In this document: piece by piece, positions 1 to 6,568 of the stretch
Layout: each line of letters opens with the position of its first letter
How positions within the stretch are numbered: position 1 is the stretch's first letter
Assembly: GCA_021781255.1 (NCBI GenBank)
Contig: JAJXXG010000814.1
Span: forward strand, 1 to 6,831
Direction: 5' to 3'
From: Acidobacteriota bacterium
Lineage (GTDB): Bacteria > Acidobacteriota > Terriglobia > Terriglobales > Acidobacteriaceae
DNA: 6,831 nucleotides
Made by a program: the position numbers and the translations under genes
Notes under the pieces: generated by a model
What the model was told of the DNA's origin: nothing
The model's input: only the letters and a program-made list of their open reading frames with translations
Database searches by the model: none

Positions 1-201
1 CGCGCGCTGCGAGCTGATCAGCTCCGTCATGCGCTGGTAGATACGCTGGTGCGAGTCGAGCGAGAAGTCATCTGCTTCCAGCCGCTCCGCCGCTTCCGCA
101 TGGGCGGCATTGTCCAGCAGAATCGCGCCGAGAATCGTCCTCTCAGCGTCCAGATTTGCCGGCAGACCGGCGTCCAGTGTCAGATTGGGAATCGTGGCCA
201 T
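1..201 (-). CDS. dnaB: Replicative DNA helicase DnaB, N-terminal fragment (cut by window edge)
   Basis: DnaB is the hexameric ATP-driven helicase that unwinds DNA at the replication fork and binds primase through its N-terminal domain. The first 67 codons are visible, from the ATG at 199-201. Residues 13-31 (LPANLDAERTILGAILLDN) match the hallmark start of the DnaB N-terminal domain, a Leu-Pro-x-Asn-x-x-Ala-Glu core followed by a Leu-Gly-x-x-Leu helix. Residues 44-61, with the Asp-Asp-Phe, His-Gln-Arg-Ile-Tyr and Met-x-Glu-Leu elements, continue that helical domain. An in-frame TGA lies 21 codons upstream and no other ATG, GTG or TTG start lies between, so the start is well fixed. I see no strong Shine-Dalgarno sequence. 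The Walker A and B motifs lie outside the window. The gene follows the tadE pair in the same direction after a 102-bp spacer, so it may or may not share their transcript. The family call is secure. Confidence 0.9.
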   Translation of the reverse strand, partial: MATIPNLTLDAGLPANLDAERTILGAILLDNAAHAEAAERLEADDFSLDSHQRIYQRMTELISSQRA

Positions 202-271
202 ACATTCGAGTGTAGGCCGGAACCGACTGCCGCGCGGCGTGTGAATCTTCGCGCTTCTCTGTGGGAATCCG

Positions 272-297
272 GGGAGTCAGCCGCCCCGCTCACTCCC
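272..297 (-). terminator. Inverted repeat between the second tadE gene and dnaB, terminator-like without a U tract
   Basis: On the minus strand, GGGAGT pairs with ACTCCC. One mismatched position follows on each side, then AGC pairs with GCT around a 6-base GGGGCG loop, giving a 9-bp stem with one internal mismatch. It starts 7 bases after the TAA of the preceding tadE gene. No run of T follows it, so it is not a textbook intrinsic terminator. It may stabilise the 3' end of the tad mRNA or weakly separate tad from dnaB transcription. The palindrome is directly visible; the role is inferred. Confidence 0.4.
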
Positions 298-303
298 AGC
301 ACC

Positions 304-852
304 TTATTGCGCGATCACCATGGATGAAGTACTGCCTACTGTCAGGGTGGTGTTCTGCCAAAAGGGAATGTTCAAAGGGAACGGATAGCTCACCGTCACC
401 TGCACCTGGTACCCCTGCTGGTTACATGGCACTGACGCGGTCGAAATACAACTTGACCATGTCGCGCCAGGCGGTGAACTCGGCTGCAGCCATGTCGCCG
501 TCACCGTCAAATTGCTGGAGTTAATACCGGGATAGGCCAGCGACTGCACGTACGTCCGAACATCGCTCAGTGACGCATTGCAGTGGTCCAGGCCCGGCGT
601 GTTTGTGCTGCATTCGGCTCCTCGCACAATCGCCCAGCGCGAACCTTCGCGCGCCGCATCCGAAACATAGTTGTAGGTATAAAGGGCCAAGCTCATCTCA
701 ATGATGCCAATTAGCAACATCAAGAACAGCGAGATCCCAATCGCCATCTCCACGAGCGAGTTGCCCTGCTCATCCGCCGCCGCATTCCAGGGCGTGCGCA
801 ATCGACCTCGCAGAAAGAAAACACCTCGCGTCACTGGCATTCTTATCTTCAT
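304..852 (-). CDS. TadE-like pseudopilin, second of two tandem copies
   Basis: This 182-residue protein has the TadE-like layout of minor pseudopilins of Tad/Flp-type secretion systems. A charged N-terminal segment is followed by a prepilin-type site, Gly30 then Asn-Ser-Leu-Val-Glu35 with Glu at the +5 position expected for prepilin peptidase processing, and a membrane helix at about residues 36-60. The segment DAAREGSRWAIVRG at 65-78 is typical of TadE proteins. The remaining part should lie outside the membrane. It carries four cysteines (81, 91, 135, 143) that could form two disulfides, and is rich in Ser, Thr and Asn. The ATG at 850-852 is chosen because it overlaps the upstream stop codon (ATGA) and the protein then starts just ahead of the signal region. 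The open frame extends another 58 codons upstream, but that part lies inside the other tadE gene in a different frame. No good ribosome site precedes this ATG, so translation probably depends on coupling. The exact role is unknown: minor pilin, pilus-tip factor or secreted surface protein. Confidence 0.85.
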   Translation of the reverse strand: MKIRMPVTRGVFFLRGRLRTPWNAAADEQGNSLVEMAIGISLFLMLLIGIIEMSLALYTYNYVSDAAREGSRWAIVRGAECSTNTPGLDHCNASLSDVRTYVQSLAYPGINSSNLTVTATWLQPSSPPGATWSSCISTASVPCNQQGYQVQVTVSYPFPLNIPFWQNTTLTVGSTSSMVIAQ

Positions 853-1331
853 TGGATGAGCACGACCTGCTGATCTCTTCCTTTCAACGTAAACGTTGTT
901 CCCAACCCGCTCCAATGGAAGAACGGATCGAAATTCGCCGTCGTCACCACGGTCAACACGCCTTCTACCTGCGCAGTGCCGGCGCAGGCAAGGGGCGTAC
1001 CCGACGGTGTCGTGCCATCCGAGCATGTGTACGTCAGGGTGGGCGTCGTACTCGCCAGCGTCACGTTGGCTGCGTCGTTCGCCGCTGCATTTTGAATCCC
1101 CGTCGAATCCGTGGCATAGATGATGCTCTGTGCGCCATACTGCGCTCCGGCATGGGCGGCATTGGAAACCTCAATCGCCACATACGCCACCCGCGCAAGC
1201 TCCACGGCTCCGATCAGCACAAGGGTCAGAGCAGGCAGGACCAGTCCAAGCTCCGTAAGTGCCTGGCCGGACTCTGCCCGGCATAACCGCCGCAGAAACT
1301 GCCCCAAACTGCGTGTTCGCGATTGCATCAC
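849..1331 (-). CDS. TadE-like pseudopilin, first of two tandem copies
   Basis: This 160-residue protein has a basic N-terminus, then ESGQALTE with Gly22 followed by Glu27 at +5, the pattern of a prepilin-type cleavage site in TadE-like pseudopilins. A membrane helix follows at about residues 28-51. The segment EVSNAAHAGAQYGAQS at 54-69 corresponds to the conserved Ala/Gly-rich stretch after the helix in TadE proteins. The outer part is Thr/Ala-rich, with two cysteines (103 and 116) that could pair. The start could be the GTG at 1329-1331 or the ATG one codon later. An AAGGA core at 1338-1342 lies 6 or 9 bases before these, so both are usable. That ribosome site overlaps the TAA of the tadG-like gene 9 bp upstream, and the stop codon overlaps the next tadE start by 4 bp. 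All three genes therefore look like one coupled unit. Confidence 0.85.
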   Translation of the reverse strand: MMQSRTRSLGQFLRRLCRAESGQALTELGLVLPALTLVLIGAVELARVAYVAIEVSNAAHAGAQYGAQSIIYATDSTGIQNAAANDAANVTLASTTPTLTYTCSDGTTPSGTPLACAGTAQVEGVLTVVTTANFDPFFHWSGLGTTFTLKGRDQQVVLIQ

Positions 1332-1334
1332 GGG

Positions 1335-1342
1335 CTTTCCTT
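1335..1342 (-). promoter_or_regulatory. Ribosome binding site of the first tadE gene, overlapping the tadG stop
   Basis: AAGGAAAG on the minus strand shares its first two bases with the end of the TAA stop (1341-1343) of the tadG-like gene. The AAGGA core is 6 bases before the GTG and 9 before the adjacent ATG. A ribosome terminating on tadG would uncover or directly reuse this site. Confidence 0.6.
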
Positions 1343-2675
1343 ACTCCACTAGAAGAATCTGCGTCAGCGGTGTTGTCGCCGCATTGGCAAGGTTGTAATT
1401 GGGCAGCCGTAAGCTGCTCGACTTGACCGTCAGCGAATTCGCCACAAAACCTGTCGCAACCACACCACCGCCATTGTCCTGGAGGAAGAGCGCTGCGCCG
1501 GGCGCGTAAATATAACCGTCCAGTACCTGATTGTTACTGCCAAATTGCACTTGAAGCTGATTTGAATCGCTGGCAACCTGCCAGATAGCGATCCCATTAA
1601 TGGGTGAGCCGATGCCTGTTGGTGCGTAAATGTTCAAGACCGAGTTCGATCCTTGCGTCAACGAGCCGCCGGAGATCTCCATCGTTGCGCCCACCGTGCA
1701 GCAGAAGGTGTTCGCCGATGAATCATACTGTGCATAGCCGAAAGTCACAGTCGAACCGACGCCAATCGTCACGCCGTTCTCAAACACATAGTCCACACCA
1801 TTGGACGACCCGCTCAGGACCACCCCGTTGTTGATTGTGACCGCGTTCGAGAAGCAGACAACATTGTTGGCGTTCGATCCAGTCACACTCCCTTCATTGG
1901 CGGTGGTGATCGTAGTCAAAGTGCTCGTCTGCGTGCAGCCACCCGCCGGCTGCGGCTCCTGGGCTACCTGGCTCGCCAGCGGGTCCCCGGGAAGCCCACT
2001 GACACCGGTCGTCACCGTCGTTGGACTTGTCGACCCGCTGCCCCCCTGACCACCTGCCGTGGCCACAAAAGCCGTATTCAAGGTGCCACCGCTTCCAGTC
2101 ACCTTGACGGCATTTGCATTGATCGAGTCATCCACGATGCCACATGCTGGCACCGTGCCCCCGGTTGAATTCGGACCACCGGAAATTGTGTACGCCCCCT
2201 GCAAGTTCAGCGTGGCTGGCGCCGTCGGGTTGGGCAGATAACCGCAGGCCTTCGCACCGCCGACGTTGCCCGCCACCGCGCGCGCGGCCACGTTCACTGA
2301 TCCTATCCCGAACAGCTTCATAAAAAACGTCGGGTTGGGTTGCGTGACCAACGCCTCGGCAAACGTCGCCTGGCCTGTGTTCGGTCCCATCGAAGGCGGC
2401 ATGTTAATCACCACGGTCGCGCCATTCGTTCCATCTGTAATTCCATTGTTGGATGACGCGGTCTTTCCCGCCGTTTTTGCGAGCGCCGTACTCTGGTTGT
2501 AGTGATAGTTCATCACCGCCGCCGTCGCCCCCGAGTCCGCGGCAATCTGCGCGTTCCTTCTCGCGCGGAAGAGCAGGCTTACATCCAGCGCCATCGCCAC
2601 AAACCCAAGCAGCAATGTGATACTCAGCGCAGATAGCACCGCCATCTGCCCTTCTTCACTCCTCAGAAATCTCAT
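1341..2675 (-). CDS. TadG-like (Tad/Flp-associated) membrane-anchored protein with long extracellular domain
   Basis: This is a 444-residue protein. Residues 1-60 are the TadE/G-type N-terminus: short charged start, Glu-Glu-Gly9-Gln, one membrane helix at about 10-32 with an embedded Asp31, then FRARRNAQIAADSGATAAV, typical of TadG-like proteins in which a helix after the membrane segment is Ala-rich and follows an Arg pair. Unlike the two TadE proteins it lacks Glu at +5 after the glycine, so peptidase processing is doubtful. Residues 140-430 are rich in Gly, Ser, Thr, Val and Asn with short repeating beta-like segments. The stretch around 383-428 (LDGYIYAPGAALFLQ, then GFVANSLTVKSSSLRLPNYN) resembles the C-terminal beta domain found in many TadG-like proteins. 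Six cysteines (144, 178, 247, 274, 325, 326) suggest an exported, oxidised protein. A clear AAGGAG lies 5 bases before the ATG. It begins the three-gene tad unit. Function is inferred only: surface or pilus-associated. Confidence 0.8.
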   Translation of the reverse strand: MRFLRSEEGQMAVLSALSITLLLGFVAMALDVSLLFRARRNAQIAADSGATAAVMNYHYNQSTALAKTAGKTASSNNGITDGTNGATVVINMPPSMGPNTGQATFAEALVTQPNPTFFMKLFGIGSVNVAARAVAGNVGGAKACGYLPNPTAPATLNLQGAYTISGGPNSTGGTVPACGIVDDSINANAVKVTGSGGTLNTAFVATAGGQGGSGSTSPTTVTTGVSGLPGDPLASQVAQEPQPAGGCTQTSTLTTITTANEGSVTGSNANNVVCFSNAVTINNGVVLSGSSNGVDYVFENGVTIGVGSTVTFGYAQYDSSANTFCCTVGATMEISGGSLTQGSNSVLNIYAPTGIGSPINGIAIWQVASDSNQLQVQFGSNNQVLDGYIYAPGAALFLQDNGGGVVATGFVANSLTVKSSSLRLPNYNLANAATTPLTQILLVE

Positions 2676-2680
2676 GGCCG

Positions 2681-2686
2681 CTCCTT
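2681..2686 (-). promoter_or_regulatory. Ribosome binding site of the tadG-like gene
   Basis: AAGGAG on the minus strand, 5 bases before the ATG at 2673-2675. It is the strongest Shine-Dalgarno match in the window and fixes the start of the tadG-like gene. Confidence 0.75.
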
Positions 2687-2695
2687 TTCATCCAC

Positions 2696-2713
2696 TGACC
2701 CCAAGTGACCCCA
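2696..2713 (-). repeat. Tandem 8-bp direct repeat with 10-bp period ahead of tadG
   Basis: On the minus strand TGGGGTCA occurs twice, at 2713-2706 and 2703-2696, with two bases between. The period of 10 bp places the copies on the same face of the helix. It lies about 10 bp upstream of the tadG ribosome site, within its likely leader or promoter region. It could be an operator half-site pair or chance; no known binding site is recognised. Confidence 0.35.
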
Positions 2714-3146
2714 CCCCGGACCAATCAAAACAACCAGAGTCAGCTCAAACGCCTTCAGCACCAACCCCTCCACGGCTAGAGTCATCTAGACATCCAATCG
2801 TGTGTTTGAGCCATCCCACTTTTGTTGCATCGATCCCAAAGTACGGCGATTCTTTCCCGTCAAGCATCCCGTCCACGCCCCGGCATTCAACCAGAAATCC
2901 TGTAAACCGAGTCGCATGCAGACCGAAAGATGTGCAGGTCATGCCATTGGGAACTTTTGGCAAGATTCTACTTCCGGTCATGGCCGGGCTGGAGATTCGC
3001 CGCGATACGTTTCAACCATAGATGCCCACGGCGTCATTTGCTTCAGAAATTTGCGCGGAAAAGTTAACTCCCGGGTTACCTCAGTACCAAATCCGGCACA
3101 CAAGGGTCACCCTCAAACGCGCTGGACCGGTTGGGGACCTGCCTCG

Positions 3147-4670
3147 CTATGCTCGCCAGCGCAGCACAGGCTTCCGAGCCGCCTGTACCTCATCCAGCCG
3201 GCTCACGCGTGTCGAGTGCGGCGCCGTCTTCACCACCTCCGGCGTCTCCTCCACCTCCCGCGCAATCGACCGCATCGCCTCGATGAACAGGTCCAGCTCT
3301 TCCAGCGATTCGCTCTCCGTCGGCTCAATCATCAGCGCGCCGGGCACAATCAGCGGAAAACTCACCGTGTACGGGTGGAAGCCGTAATCGATCAGTCGCT
3401 TCGCAATATCGCCTGTCTTCACGCCCTTGGCCGCCTGCCGCTTGTCACTGAAGACCACCTCGTGCATCGACGCCGTCTTGTAAGGAAGCTCGTACACGTC
3501 CTCGAGCTTCTTGCGAATATAGTTCGCGTTCAGCACGGCGTCTTCCGTCGTCTGTCGCAGTCCGTCGGGCCCGTTCGCCAGAATGTAAGCCAGCGCGCGA
3601 ATAAACATGCCGGTGTTGCCAAAGAACGCGCGCACTCGCCCTACGCTCTGCGGCCGGTCATACTCCCAACCCATCTCACCCTGCTCGTTCTTCACCATCA
3701 CAGGAATCGGCAGAAATGGCTCCAGAAGCTTTTTGCACGCTACTGGACCCGATCCAGGTCCGCCTCCGCCGTGCGGCGTCGAAAACGTCTTGTGCAGATT
3801 CAGGTGCATCACGTCCACGCCAAAGTCTCCCGGCCGCACCTTGCCTACCAGCGCATTCATGTTCGCGCCATCCATGTAGAGCAGAGCGCCCTTCGCATGC
3901 AGAATGTCCGCAATCCGGTGGATCTGGCTCTCAAACACGCCAATCGTCGAGGGATTCGTCAGCATCAAAGCCGCGGTTTCTTCGTCCACCTGCCGCTGCA
4001 GCGCCTCCAGGTCTATTCCGCCCTCGGCGTTCGACTTCAGGTTCTCCACCGCGTAGCCGCAGATCGCCGCCGTCGCCGGGTTGGTTCCATGCGCAGAGTC
4101 GGGAATCAGAATCTTCTTGCGTGCATTGCCCTGCGACTCATGCCACGCCCGAACCAGCAGGATTCCCGTGAACTCACCATGCGCGCCCGCCGCCGGTTGC
4201 AACGTAATCGCATCCATGCCGGTAATTTCCATCAGGCACTGCTGCAGCAGGTCAATCACCTGCAACTGGCCCTGCGCCAGGTGATCCGGCCGGTACGGAT
4301 GCGCCTCTGCCAGCCCCTCGATGCGCGCTACCCACTCGTTCACACGCGGGTTGTACTTCATGGTGCAGGACCCCAGCGGATACATGCCCAGATCAATCGC
4401 GTAGTTCCACGTGGAAAGACGGGTGAAGTGCCGCACAATCTCGATCTCGCTCAGCTCCGGCAGCGCCGCCGATTCCATGCGCGCTGCAACCCCAAGCGCT
4501 GCGCTGGGATCCACGAACGGCACATCCAGTGCAGGCAACTTGTAGGCCTTCTTCCCTGGCGATGATTTCTCAAACACGAGCCCCTCGTTCTGCGTCTGGT
4601 GCGGGCGCACCTTGCCCATCGTCTTTGAGATTGTCCTTGCGTTCTGCACGGTCTTCGTTTCCGTCGTCAT
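3147..4670 (-). CDS. gcvPB: Glycine dehydrogenase (decarboxylating), subunit 2 (P-protein C-terminal half)
   Basis: GcvPB is the pyridoxal-phosphate-bearing half of the split P-protein. With GcvPA it decarboxylates glycine and transfers the remaining aminomethyl group to the lipoyl arm of GcvH in the cytoplasm. The PLP lysine is Lys294 in the diagnostic MHLNLHKTFSTPHGGGGPGS motif (288-307). Other family blocks are YPLGSCTMKYNPRVNEW (97-113), HPYRPDHLAQGQ (124-135), LQPAAGAHGE (157-166), DSAHGTNPA (191-199) and YMDGANMNA (265-273), then GFHPYTVSFPLIVPGALMIEPTE near 400-425. At 507 residues it is full length for this subunit. The ATG at 4668-4670 follows GAAGGA at 4677-4682, and this site overlaps the gcvPA stop codon. 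The gene gap is 10 bp, so the two subunits are very likely co-translated at a matched ratio. No key residue is missing. Confidence 0.97.
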   Translation of the reverse strand: MTTETKTVQNARTISKTMGKVRPHQTQNEGLVFEKSSPGKKAYKLPALDVPFVDPSAALGVAARMESAALPELSEIEIVRHFTRLSTWNYAIDLGMYPLGSCTMKYNPRVNEWVARIEGLAEAHPYRPDHLAQGQLQVIDLLQQCLMEITGMDAITLQPAAGAHGEFTGILLVRAWHESQGNARKKILIPDSAHGTNPATAAICGYAVENLKSNAEGGIDLEALQRQVDEETAALMLTNPSTIGVFESQIHRIADILHAKGALLYMDGANMNALVGKVRPGDFGVDVMHLNLHKTFSTPHGGGGPGSGPVACKKLLEPFLPIPVMVKNEQGEMGWEYDRPQSVGRVRAFFGNTGMFIRALAYILANGPDGLRQTTEDAVLNANYIRKKLEDVYELPYKTASMHEVVFSDKRQAAKGVKTGDIAKRLIDYGFHPYTVSFPLIVPGALMIEPTESESLEELDLFIEAMRSIAREVEETPEVVKTAPHSTRVSRLDEVQAARKPVLRWRA

Positions 4671-4676
4671 CGTGAA

Positions 4677-4682
4677 TCCTTC
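4677..4682 (-). promoter_or_regulatory. Ribosome binding site of gcvPB overlapping the gcvPA stop codon
   Basis: GAAGGA on the minus strand lies 6 bases before the gcvPB ATG and shares its first two bases with the TGA that ends gcvPA (4681-4683). This arrangement favours reinitiation and a matched supply of the two subunits. Confidence 0.65.
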
Positions 4683-6030
4683 AAGCCTCTACCGGAGCCG
4701 CAGCCATCAAACTCACCGCTTTGTCCAGCCGCTCACGCGGCGTTATCTCCGTCACGCACCAGAGAGTGCAGTTGCCCATCTCAGGATACCAGCGGCTCAG
4801 CTCCAGCCCGCCAACGATCCGGTCGCCGCGCAGCCTCTGGCTCCACGCCGCAGGATCTTCCTCAGTATGCAGAACAAACTCGTTGAACCATGGAGCGCCC
4901 TTGAATCGCATCCGCATTCCGGGCAGCGCGCTGAGTGCCTGCGCCGCGTAATGCGCCTTGGCCAGATTCTGCTCCGCAAGCTCCCGCATGCCCTCTTTGC
5001 CATAAATGGTCAGGTAAATGGTCGCCATCAGCGCCACCAGTGCCTGGTTGGTGCAGATGTTCGACGTCGCCTTCTCCCGGCGGATGTGCTGCTCGCGCGT
5101 GGAAAGTGTGAGCACAAATCCGCGATACCCATCCCGATCCACCGTCTCGCCCACCAGCCGTCCAGGAATCTGGCGCAGGTACTGCTCTTTCGTCGCAAGA
5201 ACGCCGCAATAGGGGCCGCCATAACAGAGCGGCACGCCAAAGGCCTGCGCCTCCAGGCTCACGATGTCTGCCTCCGTGGGCGGGCGCACCACGCCGAGGC
5301 TCACCGCTTCGGCAATCGACACAATCAGCAGCGCGCCGTTCTTGTGTGCAATCTCCGCTATGGCTGGAATATCCTCAATCACACCGAAGAAGTTTGGGCT
5401 TTGCACCAGCACCGCAGCCGTCTCCTCGGTCACCGCCGCTTCGAGCGCCCGCAGGTCCACCCGGCCCGTCTCCGCGTCGTAGGCAATCTCCGTCGTCGGC
5501 ATCTCGCGATAGCGCAAATACGTCGCCAGCACCTCGCGATACTCCGGATGCACCGTTCGCGCCACCACCGCACTGTGCCGTCCCGTCACGCGCATCGCCA
5601 TCAGCACGGCCTCCGCCGCGCCCGTTGAGCCGTCGTACATGCTCGCGTTGGCCACGTCCATGCCCGTCAGCTCGGCAATCATGGTCTGGAACTCGAAGAT
5701 CGCCTGCAGCGTGCCTTGCGTAATCTCAGCCTGATAGGGCGTGTAGCTGGTCAGAAACTCGCCGCGCTGCACCATCGCGTCAATCAGAATCGGACGATAG
5801 TGGCGATAGGCGCCGGCCCCGAGAAAACTCGTATGTTTGTGCGTATAGCGCGCGCCCGCCGCTCGAAAGTAGTCGATAATCTCGCTCTCTGCGTGCTGGT
5901 ACGGTATGTCGAGATCGCGCTCCAGCCGGTACTCCGCAGGAATCACTGCAAACAGGTCGTCGATGGATTGCGCTCCGATCTCAGCCAGCATCTGCGCGCG
6001 TTCCGCATCGGACTTGGGTAAATAACGCAT
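4681..6030 (-). CDS. gcvPA: Glycine dehydrogenase (decarboxylating), subunit 1 (P-protein N-terminal half)
   Basis: GcvPA is the partner half of the split glycine decarboxylase. It has the same fold as GcvPB but does not carry the PLP lysine, and it completes the active site and dimer. Family blocks are visible: [12 protein letters not shown] (69-80), [20 protein letters not shown] (95-114), [20 protein letters not shown] (120-139), [12 protein letters not shown] (209-220), [16 protein letters not shown] (261-276, with Gln262 where GcvPB has its lysine region), then [21 protein letters not shown] (311-331). The length, 449 residues, is normal for the family. The ATG at 6028-6030 gives the usual MRYLP start, and GAGGAG about 13 bases upstream is a rather distant ribosome site. 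The gene follows gcvH after a 137-bp spacer containing two hairpins, and leads directly into gcvPB. Confidence 0.97.
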   Translation of the reverse strand: MRYLPKSDAERAQMLAEIGAQSIDDLFAVIPAEYRLERDLDIPYQHAESEIIDYFRAAGARYTHKHTSFLGAGAYRHYRPILIDAMVQRGEFLTSYTPYQAEITQGTLQAIFEFQTMIAELTGMDVANASMYDGSTGAAEAVLMAMRVTGRHSAVVARTVHPEYREVLATYLRYREMPTTEIAYDAETGRVDLRALEAAVTEETAAVLVQSPNFFGVIEDIPAIAEIAHKNGALLIVSIAEAVSLGVVRPPTEADIVSLEAQAFGVPLCYGGPYCGVLATKEQYLRQIPGRLVGETVDRDGYRGFVLTLSTREQHIRREKATSNICTNQALVALMATIYLTIYGKEGMRELAEQNLAKAHYAAQALSALPGMRMRFKGAPWFNEFVLHTEEDPAAWSQRLRGDRIVGGLELSRWYPEMGNCTLWCVTEITPRERLDKAVSLMAAAPVEA

Positions 6031-6035
6031 GGATT

Positions 6036-6070
6036 GCTTCTAGCTCCTCGCCTCTTGCATCTCGCCAAAA
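6036..6070 (+). repeat. Degenerate 7-bp periodic repeat in the gcvH-gcvPA spacer
   Basis: On the plus strand successive heptads read GCTTCTA, GCTCCTC, GCCTCTT, GCATCTC and GCCAAAA. Each begins with GC, and the central three fit a loose GCNYCTY pattern. The copies are imperfect and the array is short, so chance is possible. A similar group occurs at 6706-6726. The complementary purine-rich strand also supplies the only ribosome-site-like sequence of gcvPA. Confidence 0.3.
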
Positions 6071-6103
6071 GGCTGTGGCGGCAGCGCTTCATTCACAGCC
6101 GCC
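6066..6103 (-). terminator. Hairpin with T tract and an overlapping alternative stem between gcvH and gcvPA (attenuator-like)
   Basis: On the minus strand GGCTGTG (6100-6094) pairs perfectly with CACAGCC (6077-6071) and is followed at once by TTTT (6070-6067), resembling a weak intrinsic terminator with a 16-base loop. An alternative 6-bp stem, GGCGGC (6103-6098) with GCCGCC (6082-6077), uses bases overlapping both arms, so the two structures exclude each other. This could lower read-through so that more gcvH than gcvPA message is made, or could be regulated. The pairing is seen directly; the function is inferred. Confidence 0.4.
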
Positions 6104-6138
6104 AGGATTGAGATTCGGGATTGGCTCTGCTCACCGAT

Positions 6139-6155
6139 GCGGCCCGGATGGCCGC
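6139..6155 (-). other. Perfect GC stem-loop just after gcvH
   Basis: On the minus strand GCGGCC pairs with GGCCGC around a 5-base ATCCG loop, starting 12 bases after the gcvH stop. There is no T run behind it, so it is more likely an mRNA-stabilising 3' structure for gcvH than a terminator. Confidence 0.45.
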
Positions 6156-6167
6156 TCAAAACCGGCG

Positions 6168-6557
6168 CTACGCGCCAGTCTCCTCGCTCACAAACTTCTC
6201 ATAGTTCGCTGCATCCAGCAGCATGTCCCATTCCGCCGGATCGCTCAGCTCCACCTTGATAATCCAGGTGTCGTGCGGCGCCTCGTTGATCTTGTCCGGC
6301 GTGGCCTTCAGCGATTCGTTCACCGCCGTCACCGTGCCGCTCACCGGCGAGTAGAGATCGCTCACCGCCTTCACGCTCTCCACCGAGCCGAATGTCTGGT
6401 TCGCCGTCACCGTGTCGCCCACCTTCGGCGCATCGACGTACACAATATCGCCCAGCGAATTCTGCGCGTAGTCCGTGATTCCGATCGTGCCAATCTTGCC
6501 CTCCAGCACGATCCATTCATGTTCCTTCGTGTAGCGATAGTTCGTCGGGTACGCCAT
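6168..6557 (-). CDS. gcvH: Glycine cleavage system H protein (lipoyl carrier)
   Basis: GcvH carries the aminomethyl intermediate on a lipoyl-lysine arm between the P-, T- and L-proteins of the glycine cleavage system. The predicted protein is 129 residues, the usual length for the family. The start YRYTKEHEWI (7-16), the segment GITDYAQNSLGDIVYVDAPKVG (26-47) and the lipoylation site FGSVESVKAVSDLYSPVSG (56-74), with Lys63 as the modified lysine, are all diagnostic. The C-terminal part (KINEAPHDTWIIKVELSDPAEWDMLLDA, about 91-118) also fits. The ATG at 6555-6557 begins the family-typical MAYP start; a further 71 open codons upstream have no homology-like character. GGAGGAG lies 11 bases before the ATG, somewhat far but usable. 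gcvH leads the gcv block here; no gcvT precedes it. Confidence 0.97.
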   Translation of the reverse strand: MAYPTNYRYTKEHEWIVLEGKIGTIGITDYAQNSLGDIVYVDAPKVGDTVTANQTFGSVESVKAVSDLYSPVSGTVTAVNESLKATPDKINEAPHDTWIIKVELSDPAEWDMLLDAANYEKFVSEETGA

Positions 6558-6568
6558 GACGCAGTCTT

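Larger units (their letters stand above)
2676..3146. other. 471-bp stretch without a convincing gene between gcvPB and the tadG-like gene
   Basis: This gap probably holds the 3' untranslated end of the gcv mRNA and the promoter and leader of the tad unit. A 78-codon minus-strand frame (2745-2981) exists but has no ribosome site, no recognisable motif and mixed third-base use unlike the neighbouring genes, so I do not call it. I see no strong intrinsic terminator: the short palindromes near 3066-3079 (around CCCGGG) and 3102-3112 (AGGGT/ACCCT) lack T runs. I find no convincing sigma-70 or sigma-54 promoter by eye. The tandem TGGGGTCA repeat near its tadG end is listed separately. Confidence 0.6.

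Noticed and set aside
853..1026. 58-codon upstream extension of the second tadE gene
   Set aside because: It lies inside the first tadE gene in another frame and reads as Arg/His-rich shadow sequence. The ATGA-overlap start gives a normal TadE-like protein.
2880..2950. Sigma-54-like TGGCA...GC element in the tad leader
   Set aside because: The GG and GC elements are separated by 8 rather than 10 bases, so the match fails the strict spacing needed.
2745..2981. 78-codon minus-strand frame in the gap before tadG
   Set aside because: No ribosome site at its ATG, no motif or membrane segment, and third-base use unlike the neighbouring genes. I treat it as non-coding.
2617..3021. 134-codon plus-strand frame overlapping the tadG start
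   Set aside because: Pro/Ser-rich translation, overlaps the well-supported start of tadG, and has no ribosome site or family resemblance.
2802..4565. 587-codon plus-strand open frame opposite gcvPB
   Set aside because: It is very rich in Arg, His and Gln with no domain-like pattern, and lies exactly antisense to a well-supported gcvPB. It reflects third-base GC bias of the real gene.
4612..5628. 338-codon plus-strand open frame opposite gcvPA
   Set aside because: Arg/His-rich shadow of the gcvPA reading frame, without a ribosome site or recognisable motifs.
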